Shown here in pieces: positions 6,995 to 13,557 of a DNA stretch of 19,241 nucleotides. How positions within the stretch are numbered: position 1 is the first letter of the stretch; the number at the start of each line of letters is the position of its first letter. This stretch comes from Erysipelotrichaceae bacterium UBA3379 (GTDB taxonomy: Bacteria; Bacillota_I; Bacilli_A; Erysipelotrichales; Coprobacillaceae). The translations under genes and the position numbers were made by a program. The notes below the pieces were generated by a model. It did no database searches and was not told the DNA's origin. It was given only the letters and a program-made list of their open reading frames with translations. The stretch covers positions 1-19,241 of the forward strand of contig DEPZ01000007.1 in the NCBI GenBank assembly GCA_002359025.1, given 5' to 3'.

Positions 6995-8064
6995 ATATAA
7001 ACTCTTTCTACACGTTCACTTAATAAACATGTGATTTCATATGAAATTGTATTTAATTCTTTTGCCATTCGTGAAAGTGTCATATGCTCCCCAAAGATTT
7101 CCACTTCATCATGAACATGCACATTTTCATCAACACAAACCATCATCTGATCCATACAGACTCTTCCTACAATTGGATAGTATCGACCATTAATGTAAAC
7201 TTGTCTTCCTTGATTTGCACGAATAAAACCATCAGCATATCCTATTGGTAAAGTCGCAATATATTGATCACTAGGTGCAACATATGTCATTCCATAACCT
7301 ATTTTTTCGCCTTTTTTAACTTTTTTAATCATAACAACTTTAGAATATAAAGACATAACTTGTTTTAAATCCTCGCATTCATCACCAGCAGGATCACATC
7401 CATACATAGCTATACCTATTCTTCCTATATTAGACAATTCATCATGATGATACATCATAGCTGCTGAGTTTTGACAATGTATATATTTGAATGAATATCC
7501 ATCTATCATTTCATAGAATTTTTGTTTTTGTTTTTCATATTCATTGTTTTGAAGTTCATCATCTGCAGTCGCAAAATGTGTAAAAACACCTTCTATTCGA
7601 AAGATATCTTTTTGACAAGAATTTAAGACTTCTTGTAATTCTTCTCTTGTTTTAAAACCTATTCTATTCATTCCAGTATCTAATTTGATATGAACTTTTA
7701 CTGGTTGTTTATCATGATGCATCTCTTTAATTTCATTCATATAATCTAATGAAAATAAAGATAGTGTAATATCATATTGAATAGCTAAAGATAAATCTTC
7801 TAATGGGATAGCCCCAAGAACCAATATATCCTGTTTCATATTCATTTTTCTTAAATCTATCGCTTCTTTTAATGTTGCTACTCCAAACATAGAAATATGT
7901 GGATTATTTTTTAATACATTAGCTACTTCTTGATATCCATGTCCATATGCATTTGCTTTTAATATGGCAATCATTGGTTTTTTAACTTTTTGATATAGTG
8001 TGTTGACATTGTCTTTTAAATAATCAAGACGTATCACTGCATAAGTATCACGATAACGTGCCAA
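6988..8064 (-). CDS. alr: Alanine racemase
   Basis: A 358-residue PLP enzyme that interconverts L- and D-alanine for peptidoglycan. The N-terminal TIM barrel carries the PLP lysine in AILKANAYGHG (K36), and the C-terminal beta domain carries the GYGMTY catalytic tyrosine motif, LPIGYADGF and the VCMDQMM strand. Length fits the family. The start is read as the TTG at 8062-8064 (M-A-R-Y-R-D), with AAGGGG 8 nt upstream. A further-upstream in-frame TTG at 8091 lies inside the promoter and is rejected; a GTG at 8073 overlaps the ribosome site. It follows a LolA/GerS-like gene on the same strand but has its own promoter. Confidence 0.95.
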   Translation of the reverse strand: MARYRDTYAVIRLDYLKDNVNTLYQKVKKPMIAILKANAYGHGYQEVANVLKNNPHISMFGVATLKEAIDLRKMNMKQDILVLGAIPLEDLSLAIQYDITLSLFSLDYMNEIKEMHHDKQPVKVHIKLDTGMNRIGFKTREELQEVLNSCQKDIFRIEGVFTHFATADDELQNNEYEKQKQKFYEMIDGYSFKYIHCQNSAAMMYHHDELSNIGRIGIAMYGCDPAGDECEDLKQVMSLYSKVVMIKKVKKGEKIGYGMTYVAPSDQYIATLPIGYADGFIRANQGRQVYINGRYYPIVGRVCMDQMMVCVDENVHVHDEVEIFGEHMTLSRMAKELNTISYEITCLLSERVERVYIK

Positions 8065-8086
8065 CTCAAACACCCCTTTTCTCAAT

Positions 8087-8115
8087 ATCAATAGTATAGT
8101 CTAAACGCTATTGAT
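8087..8115. repeat. Inverted repeat across the alr promoter
   Basis: Perfect 8-bp arms ATCAATAG (8087-8094) and CTATTGAT (8108-8115) separated by 13 nt. The repeat covers the -10 box and the spacer of the alr promoter, the position of a repressor operator. No regulator is identified. Confidence 0.6.
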
Positions 8116-8121
8116 TTTCAA
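8093..8121 (-). promoter_or_regulatory. Promoter of alr
   Basis: On the minus strand TTGAAA (8116-8121) and TATACT (8093-8098) are 17 nt apart. The predicted transcript starts near 8086, about 22 nt before the TTG start. Confidence 0.78.
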
Positions 8122-8137
8122 GAAAAATTGGTTCGAA

Positions 8138-9127
8138 CTATTTGACCTGTGATGCTTGCATACTTGATAGTACAGCAATCATTTCCTGACTTGTTAAATC
8201 ATTAGAATATAAAGAACATACAACTCCTGATGAAACATAAATCATTTGATTATCTTTTTTATAAGCAATTCCATCAATCAGATCAATCATCTCACCTGAT
8301 ATTGTTTCAACTTCCATATCTTCTGATTGATTTTGAACGCTTTCTATTATTGTAAAAGATTTGTCTCCAGTAAACTTTAAAATATGATTTGTCATATCAT
8401 CTATAGTTGACACTTTTTCATGTTCTAAAGTAGAACCCATTAATGCAACAGGATAGAGTGGTGAACTTGTAGCTGTCGTTTGATAGCGTGATTGACTATC
8501 TTTCATAATTGTCTCTTTAGAAAAAGCATTCTTGTCTAATTTTTTACTCATATCAAAAGAAGTGACATTCACCTTGATAATCTCTACTCCATCTTGATCA
8601 TAAACTTGTACATAAACCGGTTTTAAACTTTTATCAAATTTAACTTCTTGTGATTTCACGCGTTCATCATTTTCATATGTCATCTTACCAGTAATCAAAT
8701 ATCCATCTTTAACTTTTTCTTTTTTACCTTCTTTTAAAAATGCAAGTAATGATTGATAAATATATGGTTTTGGTGAATTATTTGGCCATTCACTTTGAAA
8801 TTGAAAAGCTTGATTTAAAGATGGGGTCAATACAAAAACACCTTCTTCATTTCTTACAATAACTTGTGATTGGTTTAATGATTTATCATAAAGTTCCACT
8901 TTATAATAATCTTGATCTTGTAATGATGCATATGTTGATGTCACTTGATATGACTTTAATTCATCATTTTCTAACATTTCCATATTACATACGAGTTCAT
9001 AATGTAAACAATCACTTGCTTTTTTTAATGCTTTGTCATATGAAGATGATTTGATCTTCCATCCCAAAGCACCTGCAAGTATAACCGCAATAACAACACC
9101 TATGATTGCAATGTACTTTTTTTGCAT
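8138..9127 (-). CDS. LolA-like/GerS-like membrane-anchored protein
   Basis: A 329-residue protein with an N-terminal membrane segment (about 5-23) and an extracytoplasmic region. Residues about 35-200 follow the pattern of LolA-fold proteins of Gram-positives: YYKVELYDKSLNQSQ, EEGVFVLTPSLNQAFQFQS, WPNNSPKPYIYQSLL. The C-terminal part (about 230-325) resembles a DUF4367-like domain (GIAYKKDNQMIYVSSG, LTSQEMIAVLSSM). Relatives include B. subtilis YdcC and C. difficile GerS, both encoded directly upstream of alr-type genes, and this gene also precedes alr by 73 nt. GerS is a lipoprotein; here no lipobox cysteine follows the hydrophobic segment, so this version is probably a signal anchor. The start has GGGAGGA upstream. 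A spore role is only inferred. Confidence 0.8.
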   Translation of the reverse strand: MQKKYIAIIGVVIAVILAGALGWKIKSSSYDKALKKASDCLHYELVCNMEMLENDELKSYQVTSTYASLQDQDYYKVELYDKSLNQSQVIVRNEEGVFVLTPSLNQAFQFQSEWPNNSPKPYIYQSLLAFLKEGKKEKVKDGYLITGKMTYENDERVKSQEVKFDKSLKPVYVQVYDQDGVEIIKVNVTSFDMSKKLDKNAFSKETIMKDSQSRYQTTATSSPLYPVALMGSTLEHEKVSTIDDMTNHILKFTGDKSFTIIESVQNQSEDMEVETISGEMIDLIDGIAYKKDNQMIYVSSGVVCSLYSNDLTSQEMIAVLSSMQASQVK

Positions 9128-9223
9128 TTTCTTTCCTCCCTCACATCATATTATGAGTTTTTCGTTATTTTATGAATAAAGAAGACATGTTTGGTTATAC
9201 TATATTACAAGGAGGTATTGAAA
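9128..9223. promoter_or_regulatory. Divergent promoter region, LolA-like gene and DUF378 gene
   Basis: On the minus strand TTCATA (9171-9176) and TAATAT (9148-9153) are 17 nt apart, a weak match. On the plus strand TATACT (9196-9201) is a candidate -10 with no good -35. An excellent AAGGAGGT ribosome site lies at 9209-9216. Confidence 0.35.
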
Positions 9224-9424
9224 ATGAATTTAGTACAAAAAACTGCTCTAGTTTTCACTATTATTGGAGCCATCAATTGGGGTTTTATTGGACTCTTTAA
9301 TTTAAATATTGTTGAAAGTTTATTTGGTCATTCCATGTTTAGTGCAATTATATATATGATTGTAGGTATAGCAGGTATTATTAATATTATGTTATTATTT
9401 ACTGATCTAGATAAGCATTACTAG
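9224..9424 (+). CDS. DUF378 family small membrane protein
   Basis: A 66-residue protein with two membrane segments (about 8-27 and 37-60). It has the family pattern AINWGFIGLFNLNIVESLFG near the first segment, which identifies DUF378, a small protein family of unknown function common in Bacillota. The start is the ATG at 9224, 7 nt after AAGGAGGT; an upstream in-frame TTG at 9191 would put the ribosome site inside the gene. It stands alone and converges on the HAD gene, with a shared terminator between. Confidence 0.88.
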   Translation: MNLVQKTALVFTIIGAINWGFIGLFNLNIVESLFGHSMFSAIIYMIVGIAGIINIMLLFTDLDKHY

Positions 9425-9430
9425 TTAATA

Positions 9431-9462
9431 AAAGATTGTAACGCTCGTCACAATCTTTTTTT
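9431..9462. terminator. Intrinsic terminator between the DUF378 and HAD genes
   Basis: Arms AAAGATTGT (9431-9439) and ACAATCTTT (9450-9458) with T7 on the plus strand. On the minus strand the right arm is followed by TTTTATT, so it can serve the convergent HAD operon too. Confidence 0.8.
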
Positions 9463-9469
9463 AATCCTT

Positions 9470-10084
9470 TTATTTAAAATCAATCATTTCACCTGTTTTA
9501 AGTAATATTCTCTTACGATTTTTAACAAGTGATAACATAGGGATATCAGAATTAGAATCTGAATATCCATATGAATTTTCATAATCTATTTCTATATTTT
9601 GACTTTGAAGATACTCTAAAATACGTGGTATTTTTTCTTTACCCTTACAATTCTTTCCAATAATTTGACTAGAAGGATGATTATCAATACGTTTTGTTTT
9701 CGTACCAAGTAAACAATCTATAGGTAATTCATTATATTGCATATAGACTTCACTTGATGCAGTACAAACAATCACAATATATCCTTCTTCTTTCTTTTTC
9801 TTTATTTCTTCAACCATATGAGGATAGTAATAAATCTCTACATGATTTTTATAAAATTGTTTTAATTGTTCATCTGTCATATGATCCAAAGGAAATAAAA
9901 GTGTAGATTTTACTTGTTCAAAACTTACAATATGTAATAAATATAAAACATAAAAAATAACAAGTTTCAATAAGTATAAAATATGTAATGGATGCTTTTT
10001 GATATCATAGGCAAGTAATCTATGAATTGTATCACCTGAAGCAATCGTATTATCAAAATCAAATAATGCAACTTTTTGTTTCAT
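9470..10084 (-). CDS. HAD-superfamily phosphatase (HAD-IB/SerB-like)
   Basis: A 204-residue protein with all four HAD motifs: DFDNT (nucleophile D9, acid D11), CTAS (T108), the lysine in NCKGKEK (about K148), and GYSDSNSD (D176, D180). A hydrophobic helical cap lies at about 32-55, as in HAD-IB phosphatases. It should hydrolyse a small phosphate ester in the cytosol; the substrate is not shown. Its ATG overlaps the deoD stop codon by one base (TAATG), so it is translationally coupled to the purine nucleoside phosphorylase, and action on a nucleotide or sugar phosphate in that pathway is a reasonable guess. It is the last gene of the operon. Confidence 0.88.
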   Translation of the reverse strand: MKQKVALFDFDNTIASGDTIHRLLAYDIKKHPLHILYLLKLVIFYVLYLLHIVSFEQVKSTLLFPLDHMTDEQLKQFYKNHVEIYYYPHMVEEIKKKKEEGYIVIVCTASSEVYMQYNELPIDCLLGTKTKRIDNHPSSQIIGKNCKGKEKIPRILEYLQSQNIEIDYENSYGYSDSNSDIPMLSLVKNRKRILLKTGEMIDFK

Positions 10085-10785
10085 TATGCAATCTCCAATG
10101 CAATCTCCATCATAGCTGTAAATGTTTTTTCTCTTTCTTGGGCTGTTGTTTCTTCTTGAGTAACTAATGAATCAGAAACAGTTAATAATGTCAATGCTTT
10201 TTTATTTAAATAAGCTGCTGTAGAGAACAATGCATAAGATTCCATTTCTACACCTAAGCATCCCATTTTCGCCCATTTTTCATTTGAACCAAGATCTGCA
10301 TGATAGAAAATATCTGATGATAAAATATTTCCCACATGATAATGAATTTCTTTTTCTTTAGCCTTACAAACAGCTTTTTCTAATAAATCAAATGAACTAA
10401 TTGCTGAAAAAGTTCCTGGTAATTCATATTGATGAGCAAAATTACTATCAGTACATGCTCCTTGAGCAATAATCACATCTCTTACATGAACATCTTTTTG
10501 AAAAGATCCACAAGAACCAATTCTAATAATTGCTTCTACACCATATTGTGTAAATAATTCATAACTATAAATACCAATAGATGGCATCCCCATACCAGAA
10601 CCCATAATTGAAACTTCTTTACCTTTATATGTTCCAGTATATCCAAACATATTTCTTACTGCATTAAACTGTTTTACATTTTCTAAATATGTATCAGCTA
10701 AAAACTTTGCACGAAGTGGATCTCCAGGCATGAGTACAGTTTTTGCTATTTGACCTACTGTGGCTTCATTGTGTGGTGTTGACAT
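10084..10785 (-). CDS. deoD: DeoD-type purine nucleoside phosphorylase
   Basis: A 233-residue enzyme that splits purine (deoxy)nucleosides with phosphate into base and (deoxy)ribose-1-phosphate. It matches the hexameric DeoD type along its length: TPHN (H5), MPGDPLRAK (R25), GSGMGMPS, RIGSCGS (phosphate site), GVEMES (ribose site, E180 to E182) and TVSDSLVT with the catalytic Asp (D205), plus R218 in the following helix. The start has AAGGAGGA 8 nt upstream, overlapping the end of the preceding lipoprotein gene region. It is the third gene of the operon and is coupled to the HAD gene. Confidence 0.95.
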   Translation of the reverse strand: MSTPHNEATVGQIAKTVLMPGDPLRAKFLADTYLENVKQFNAVRNMFGYTGTYKGKEVSIMGSGMGMPSIGIYSYELFTQYGVEAIIRIGSCGSFQKDVHVRDVIIAQGACTDSNFAHQYELPGTFSAISSFDLLEKAVCKAKEKEIHYHVGNILSSDIFYHADLGSNEKWAKMGCLGVEMESYALFSTAAYLNKKALTLLTVSDSLVTQEETTAQEREKTFTAMMEIALEIA

Positions 10786-10800
10786 AATCTTTTTTCCTCC

Positions 10801-11235
10801 TTAATGAAATGTCTTTCCTTCTTGAAAATAATAAACATCACTTAAATCTGTTGAAATTTCTTTTCCTTCAATTGCATCATCAATGGCTTGAATCATATCG
10901 TCTTGTTGTGATACATCATATCCTACTTTTGCAAAATATCCATCCAATACAATAAAAGGAACATTTCCAGAATTTTCATCTACATAATAATCTTCTAATA
11001 AACTACATGTCTTTGCATAAGCATCTATCGAACTTTCTTCATCTATATCATATTGAATAATTTCCATAGATTTTCCATACTTGTCTTCTAAGACAGGAAT
11101 TACATTTTCTTGAAATGATTTGCAAATCGGACAAGTCTTTGCATAATAAACATAAAGATAATACTCAGGTTTTGATGAACAAGCTGTTAAAAGAACAAAT
11201 AGCATACATAATAAGATCTTCAAACTATTTTTCAT
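10801..11235 (-). CDS. Thioredoxin-like lipoprotein with CPIC motif
   Basis: A 144-residue lipoprotein: signal peptide ending in LTAC (C19 is the lipid-modified residue), then a thioredoxin-like domain with YYAKTCPICKSF (CXXC at 35-38), an IIQYDIDEES strand, and VPFIVLDGYFAKVGY with the cis-proline (P93). Anchored outside the membrane, it probably takes part in thiol-disulfide exchange; partner unknown. It is a clear paralogue of the gene just upstream (IPxLED, QYDxD, PFxxxDGYFAxxGY in the same places). The ORFs overlap by 11 bases. No CcdA or DsbD-like partner lies in the window. Confidence 0.86.
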   Translation of the reverse strand: MKNSLKILLCMLFVLLTACSSKPEYYLYVYYAKTCPICKSFQENVIPVLEDKYGKSMEIIQYDIDEESSIDAYAKTCSLLEDYYVDENSGNVPFIVLDGYFAKVGYDVSQQDDMIQAIDDAIEGKEISTDLSDVYYFQEGKTFH

Positions 11236-11662
11236 ACATAAACCTCATTCCAGATAATTCATCACTTAGTTCTTGATTTTGTACAGCTTTTTCAATATCA
11301 TCAGCAAGATATTTTTCATCACCTAAAGTATAACCTAATAGTGCAAAATATCCATCTACTGAAATAAATGGTCCATATCCATACATTGATTCATCAAAAT
11401 CTACTAATGAATCAACCACATGATCATAAACTTCTTCTGTTTCACTAGCATCTAAATCATATTGATTGATTGTAATTTGATCTTGAAAAGTGTCTTCTAA
11501 ATATGGGATTGCTGTTTTTTTAAATTCTTTACATTCTTGACATGTTGTAATATAGAAAAATGAAAGTGTTACATGCTTATCTAATTCTCTTTTTTGTACT
11601 GATGTATTTTGACATGCTGTTAAAAACACCATCAATACAAGCAATATCAATTTCTTTTTCAT
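11225..11662 (-). CDS. Thioredoxin-like lipoprotein with CQEC motif
   Basis: A 145-residue lipoprotein: LTAC lipobox (C17), then a thioredoxin-like domain with FFYITTCQECKEFKK (CXXC at 41-44), INQYDLDASE, and YGPFISVDGYFALLGY with P98 in the cis-proline position. It is the first gene of a four-gene operon and a tandem paralogue of the next gene, but with a different dipeptide between the cysteines, so its redox potential or partner may differ. The start has AAAGGAG upstream and a strong promoter at 11683-11712. Confidence 0.86.
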   Translation of the reverse strand: MKKKLILLVLMVFLTACQNTSVQKRELDKHVTLSFFYITTCQECKEFKKTAIPYLEDTFQDQITINQYDLDASETEEVYDHVVDSLVDFDESMYGYGPFISVDGYFALLGYTLGDEKYLADDIEKAVQNQELSDELSGMRFMYEK

Positions 11663-11682
11663 AAATTCTCCTTTGCTATTTC

Positions 11683-11712
11683 ATTATAAACTATATATGA
11701 AAAAAAGTACAA
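11683..11712 (-). promoter_or_regulatory. Promoter of the lipoprotein-deoD operon
   Basis: On the minus strand TTGTAC (11707-11712) and a perfect TATAAT (11683-11688) are 18 nt apart, just upstream of AAAGGAG. Confidence 0.7.
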
Positions 11713-11742
11713 TAACACAATATAATTTATTTATTATTTTTG

Positions 11743-11771
11743 TTGAATAAAAATAATAAAAATAATATAAT
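11743..11771 (+). promoter_or_regulatory. Promoter of the NfeD-stomatin operon
   Basis: TTGAAT (11743-11748) and a perfect TATAAT (11766-11771) are 17 nt apart. An AAGGTGAG ribosome site follows before the ATG at 11793. Confidence 0.75.
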
Positions 11772-11792
11772 GATAATGAGGAAGGTGAGAAG

Positions 11793-12158
11793 ATGAACTT
11801 TGAATGGTCTACTAATGATATAGCAACCATGACATTAACAGTATACCCTACAAACTTAACTTTTAATAAAGCAGCTTGTACGTATTTTGAAGATGTCAAA
11901 TTTGTATTACTGGGAATTGATAAAGAGGCTCATCAAATTGGAATTAAACCTGTTACAAAACAAGAAATTGATGAAAACATTTATCCTAAAAGTCAGTTAC
12001 ATCGCATTTCTCTTGGTAAAAGTTATGGAAGAGTTTCAAGCAAGTCATTTGTTTATGATCTCACACAACTCTTTGGTTTAGATTTTACAAAACAACAATG
12101 TTATAAATATGAAGTGACATTTGATATTGTGCATAAAATTATGATTGCACAATTATAA
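11793..12158 (+). CDS. Unrecognised 121-residue soluble protein
   Basis: I do not recognise this family. The 121-residue protein has no signal peptide and no membrane segment, and looks beta-rich: TMTLTVYP, FVLLGIDKEAHQIGIKPV, HRISLGKSYGRVSSKSF and a closing KYEVTFDIVHKIMIAQL. Two cysteines (29, 103) are not in a motif. It is a real gene: good promoter, AAGGTGAG ribosome site, ordinary codon use, and it is followed 13 nt later by nfeD, whose ribosome site begins right at its stop. It is thus the first gene of an operon with NfeD and a stomatin-like protein, which suggests, but does not show, a role near the membrane. Confidence 0.8.
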   Translation: MNFEWSTNDIATMTLTVYPTNLTFNKAACTYFEDVKFVLLGIDKEAHQIGIKPVTKQEIDENIYPKSQLHRISLGKSYGRVSSKSFVYDLTQLFGLDFTKQQCYKYEVTFDIVHKIMIAQL

Positions 12159-12171
12159 GGAGGGGTAATAA

Positions 12172-12597
12172 ATGTCAATGACAATGACATGGACAATTAT
12201 TCTTGTACTATCCATCATTATTGAAGCAATCACTATAGATTTAGTCAGCATATGGTTTGGAGTAGGTGCACTTGTCGCACTTGTTAGTCAAATCTTCCAT
12301 GCATCTACAACAGTACAAATTGTATTATTTATTGTTGTATCTCTTATCTGTATTGTGGGCTCTCGTCCACTAGCAAAAAGATATTTACGTGGAAATACTG
12401 TAAAAACCAATCTTGATCGTATGATTGGTGAACATTGCTTAGTCACTGATACAATTCAAGCTGACAAAAAAGGTGAAGTGAAAGTAAATGATAGAGTATG
12501 GTTTGCAACCAGCTTAAATAATGAAGTCATTACAGCTGGACAGTATGCTCAAGTGGTTGCAATTGAGGGTTCACATTTGATTGTCAAAAAAATATAA
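12172..12597 (+). CDS. NfeD-family membrane protein (short form)
   Basis: A 141-residue protein with membrane segments at about 6-25, 28-42 and 47-65, followed by a soluble OB-fold-like NfeD domain (about 80-141: MIGEHCLVTDTIQADKKGEVKVNDRVWFA, shown in part as RMIGEHCLVTDTIQ and GEVKVNDRVWFA, ending VVAIEGSHLIVKKI). It lacks the ClpP-like protease domain of long NfeD proteins, so it is the YuaF-like short type. Such proteins are encoded beside stomatin/flotillin proteins and help organise membrane microdomains. The ribosome site AAGGAGG precedes the first ATG; two more ATGs follow within five codons. The stomatin gene begins 14 nt downstream. Confidence 0.92.
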   Translation: MSMTMTWTIILVLSIIIEAITIDLVSIWFGVGALVALVSQIFHASTTVQIVLFIVVSLICIVGSRPLAKRYLRGNTVKTNLDRMIGEHCLVTDTIQADKKGEVKVNDRVWFATSLNNEVITAGQYAQVVAIEGSHLIVKKI

Positions 12598-12611
12598 AGG
12601 GGTTGAATGAT

Positions 12612-13529
12612 ATGTTAGAAGGTATTTTATCAAATTTATGGATTGTGATTTTAGTTATTGTTGTGATTGTTATTATTGCAAAAACAATTCGCATTGTTCC
12701 TCAATCTTTCGCCTATGTTGTAGAAAGAATTGGAGCTTATAATCGTACATGTAGTGTAGGATTACATATTTTGATTCCATTATTGGATAGAGTTGCCAAT
12801 AAAGTCTCATTAAAAGAACAAGTTTTAGACTTTGCACCGCAACCAGTTATCACAAAAGATAATGTCACTATGCAAATTGATACTGTTGTTTATTTTCAAA
12901 TTACTGATCCGAGATTATTTACTTATGGTGTTGTTCGTCCATTAAGTGCAATTGAAAACTTAACCGCAACAACGTTACGTAATATTATCGGTGATCTTGA
13001 ACTCGATGAAACTTTAACTTCACGTGATATTATCAACTCTAGAATGCGTGTTATTCTTGATGAAGCAACAGATCCATGGGGTATAAAAATTCATCGTGTT
13101 GAAGTTAAGAACATTATTCCACCAAGAGATATCCAAGAAGCTATGGAAAAGCAAATGCGTGCAGAACGTGAAAGACGTGAAGCTATTCTTCAAGCTGAAG
13201 GTAAAAAAACTGCAGCTATTTTAACAGCTGAAGGTAAAAAAGAATCTATGATTCTTGAAGCCACTGCTGAAAAAGAAGCACAAATTGCACGTGCTGAAGG
13301 TGAAGCTGAAGCCTTAAGACTTGTATATGAAGCACAAGCAAAAGCAATTGAATACATCAATAATGCAAATCCACAACAACAATATGTAACTCTTGAAGGA
13401 TTCAAAGCCTTAGAAAAACTTGGTCAAGGGGAATCTACAAAGATTATTATTCCTAGTGAATTACAAAGTCTTGCTAGTGCTGTCACATCTGTTGTTGAAA
13501 TAGCAAAAGATCCAAAGAATACAAAATAA
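12612..13529 (+). CDS. Stomatin-like SPFH-domain protein (QmcA-like)
   Basis: A 305-residue protein: one N-terminal membrane segment (about 8-24), an SPFH/band-7 domain (about 25-190: IVPQSFAYVVERIGAYNR, GLHILIPLLDRV, TATTLRNIIGDLELDETL), then an Ala/Glu-rich coiled coil (about 175-240) and a short tail with LEGFKALEKLGQG. This is the stomatin/paraslipin order. These oligomeric scaffolds act with NfeD at the membrane. The start is the ATG at 12612, 9 nt after AAAGGGG; a TTG at 12603 directly abuts that site and is less likely. It is the last gene of its operon and ends in a terminator shared with the histidine kinase gene. Confidence 0.93.
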   Translation: MLEGILSNLWIVILVIVVIVIIAKTIRIVPQSFAYVVERIGAYNRTCSVGLHILIPLLDRVANKVSLKEQVLDFAPQPVITKDNVTMQIDTVVYFQITDPRLFTYGVVRPLSAIENLTATTLRNIIGDLELDETLTSRDIINSRMRVILDEATDPWGIKIHRVEVKNIIPPRDIQEAMEKQMRAERERREAILQAEGKKTAAILTAEGKKESMILEATAEKEAQIARAEGEAEALRLVYEAQAKAIEYINNANPQQQYVTLEGFKALEKLGQGESTKIIIPSELQSLASAVTSVVEIAKDPKNTK

Positions 13530-13557
13530 CACTATGAATTCCATAGTGTTATTTTTT
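13525..13557. terminator. Shared terminator, stomatin and histidine kinase genes
   Basis: A 12-bp stem, AATAACACTATG (13525-13536) and CATAGTGTTATT (13542-13553), with a 5-nt loop and a T run to 13557. The plus-strand stop TAA (13527-13529) is base-paired with the sequence that is the minus-strand stop (13549-13551). Confidence 0.85.

Noticed and set aside
8131..8138. Perfect palindrome GTTCGAAC at the end of the LolA-like gene
   Set aside because: Eight bases only, no loop and no second copy nearby; too little to call a site.
13190..13405. Minus-strand open frame of 71 codons rich in Ala and Ser
   Set aside because: Antisense of the Ala/Glu-rich coiled coil of the stomatin-like gene, whose codon pattern leaves the other strand open.
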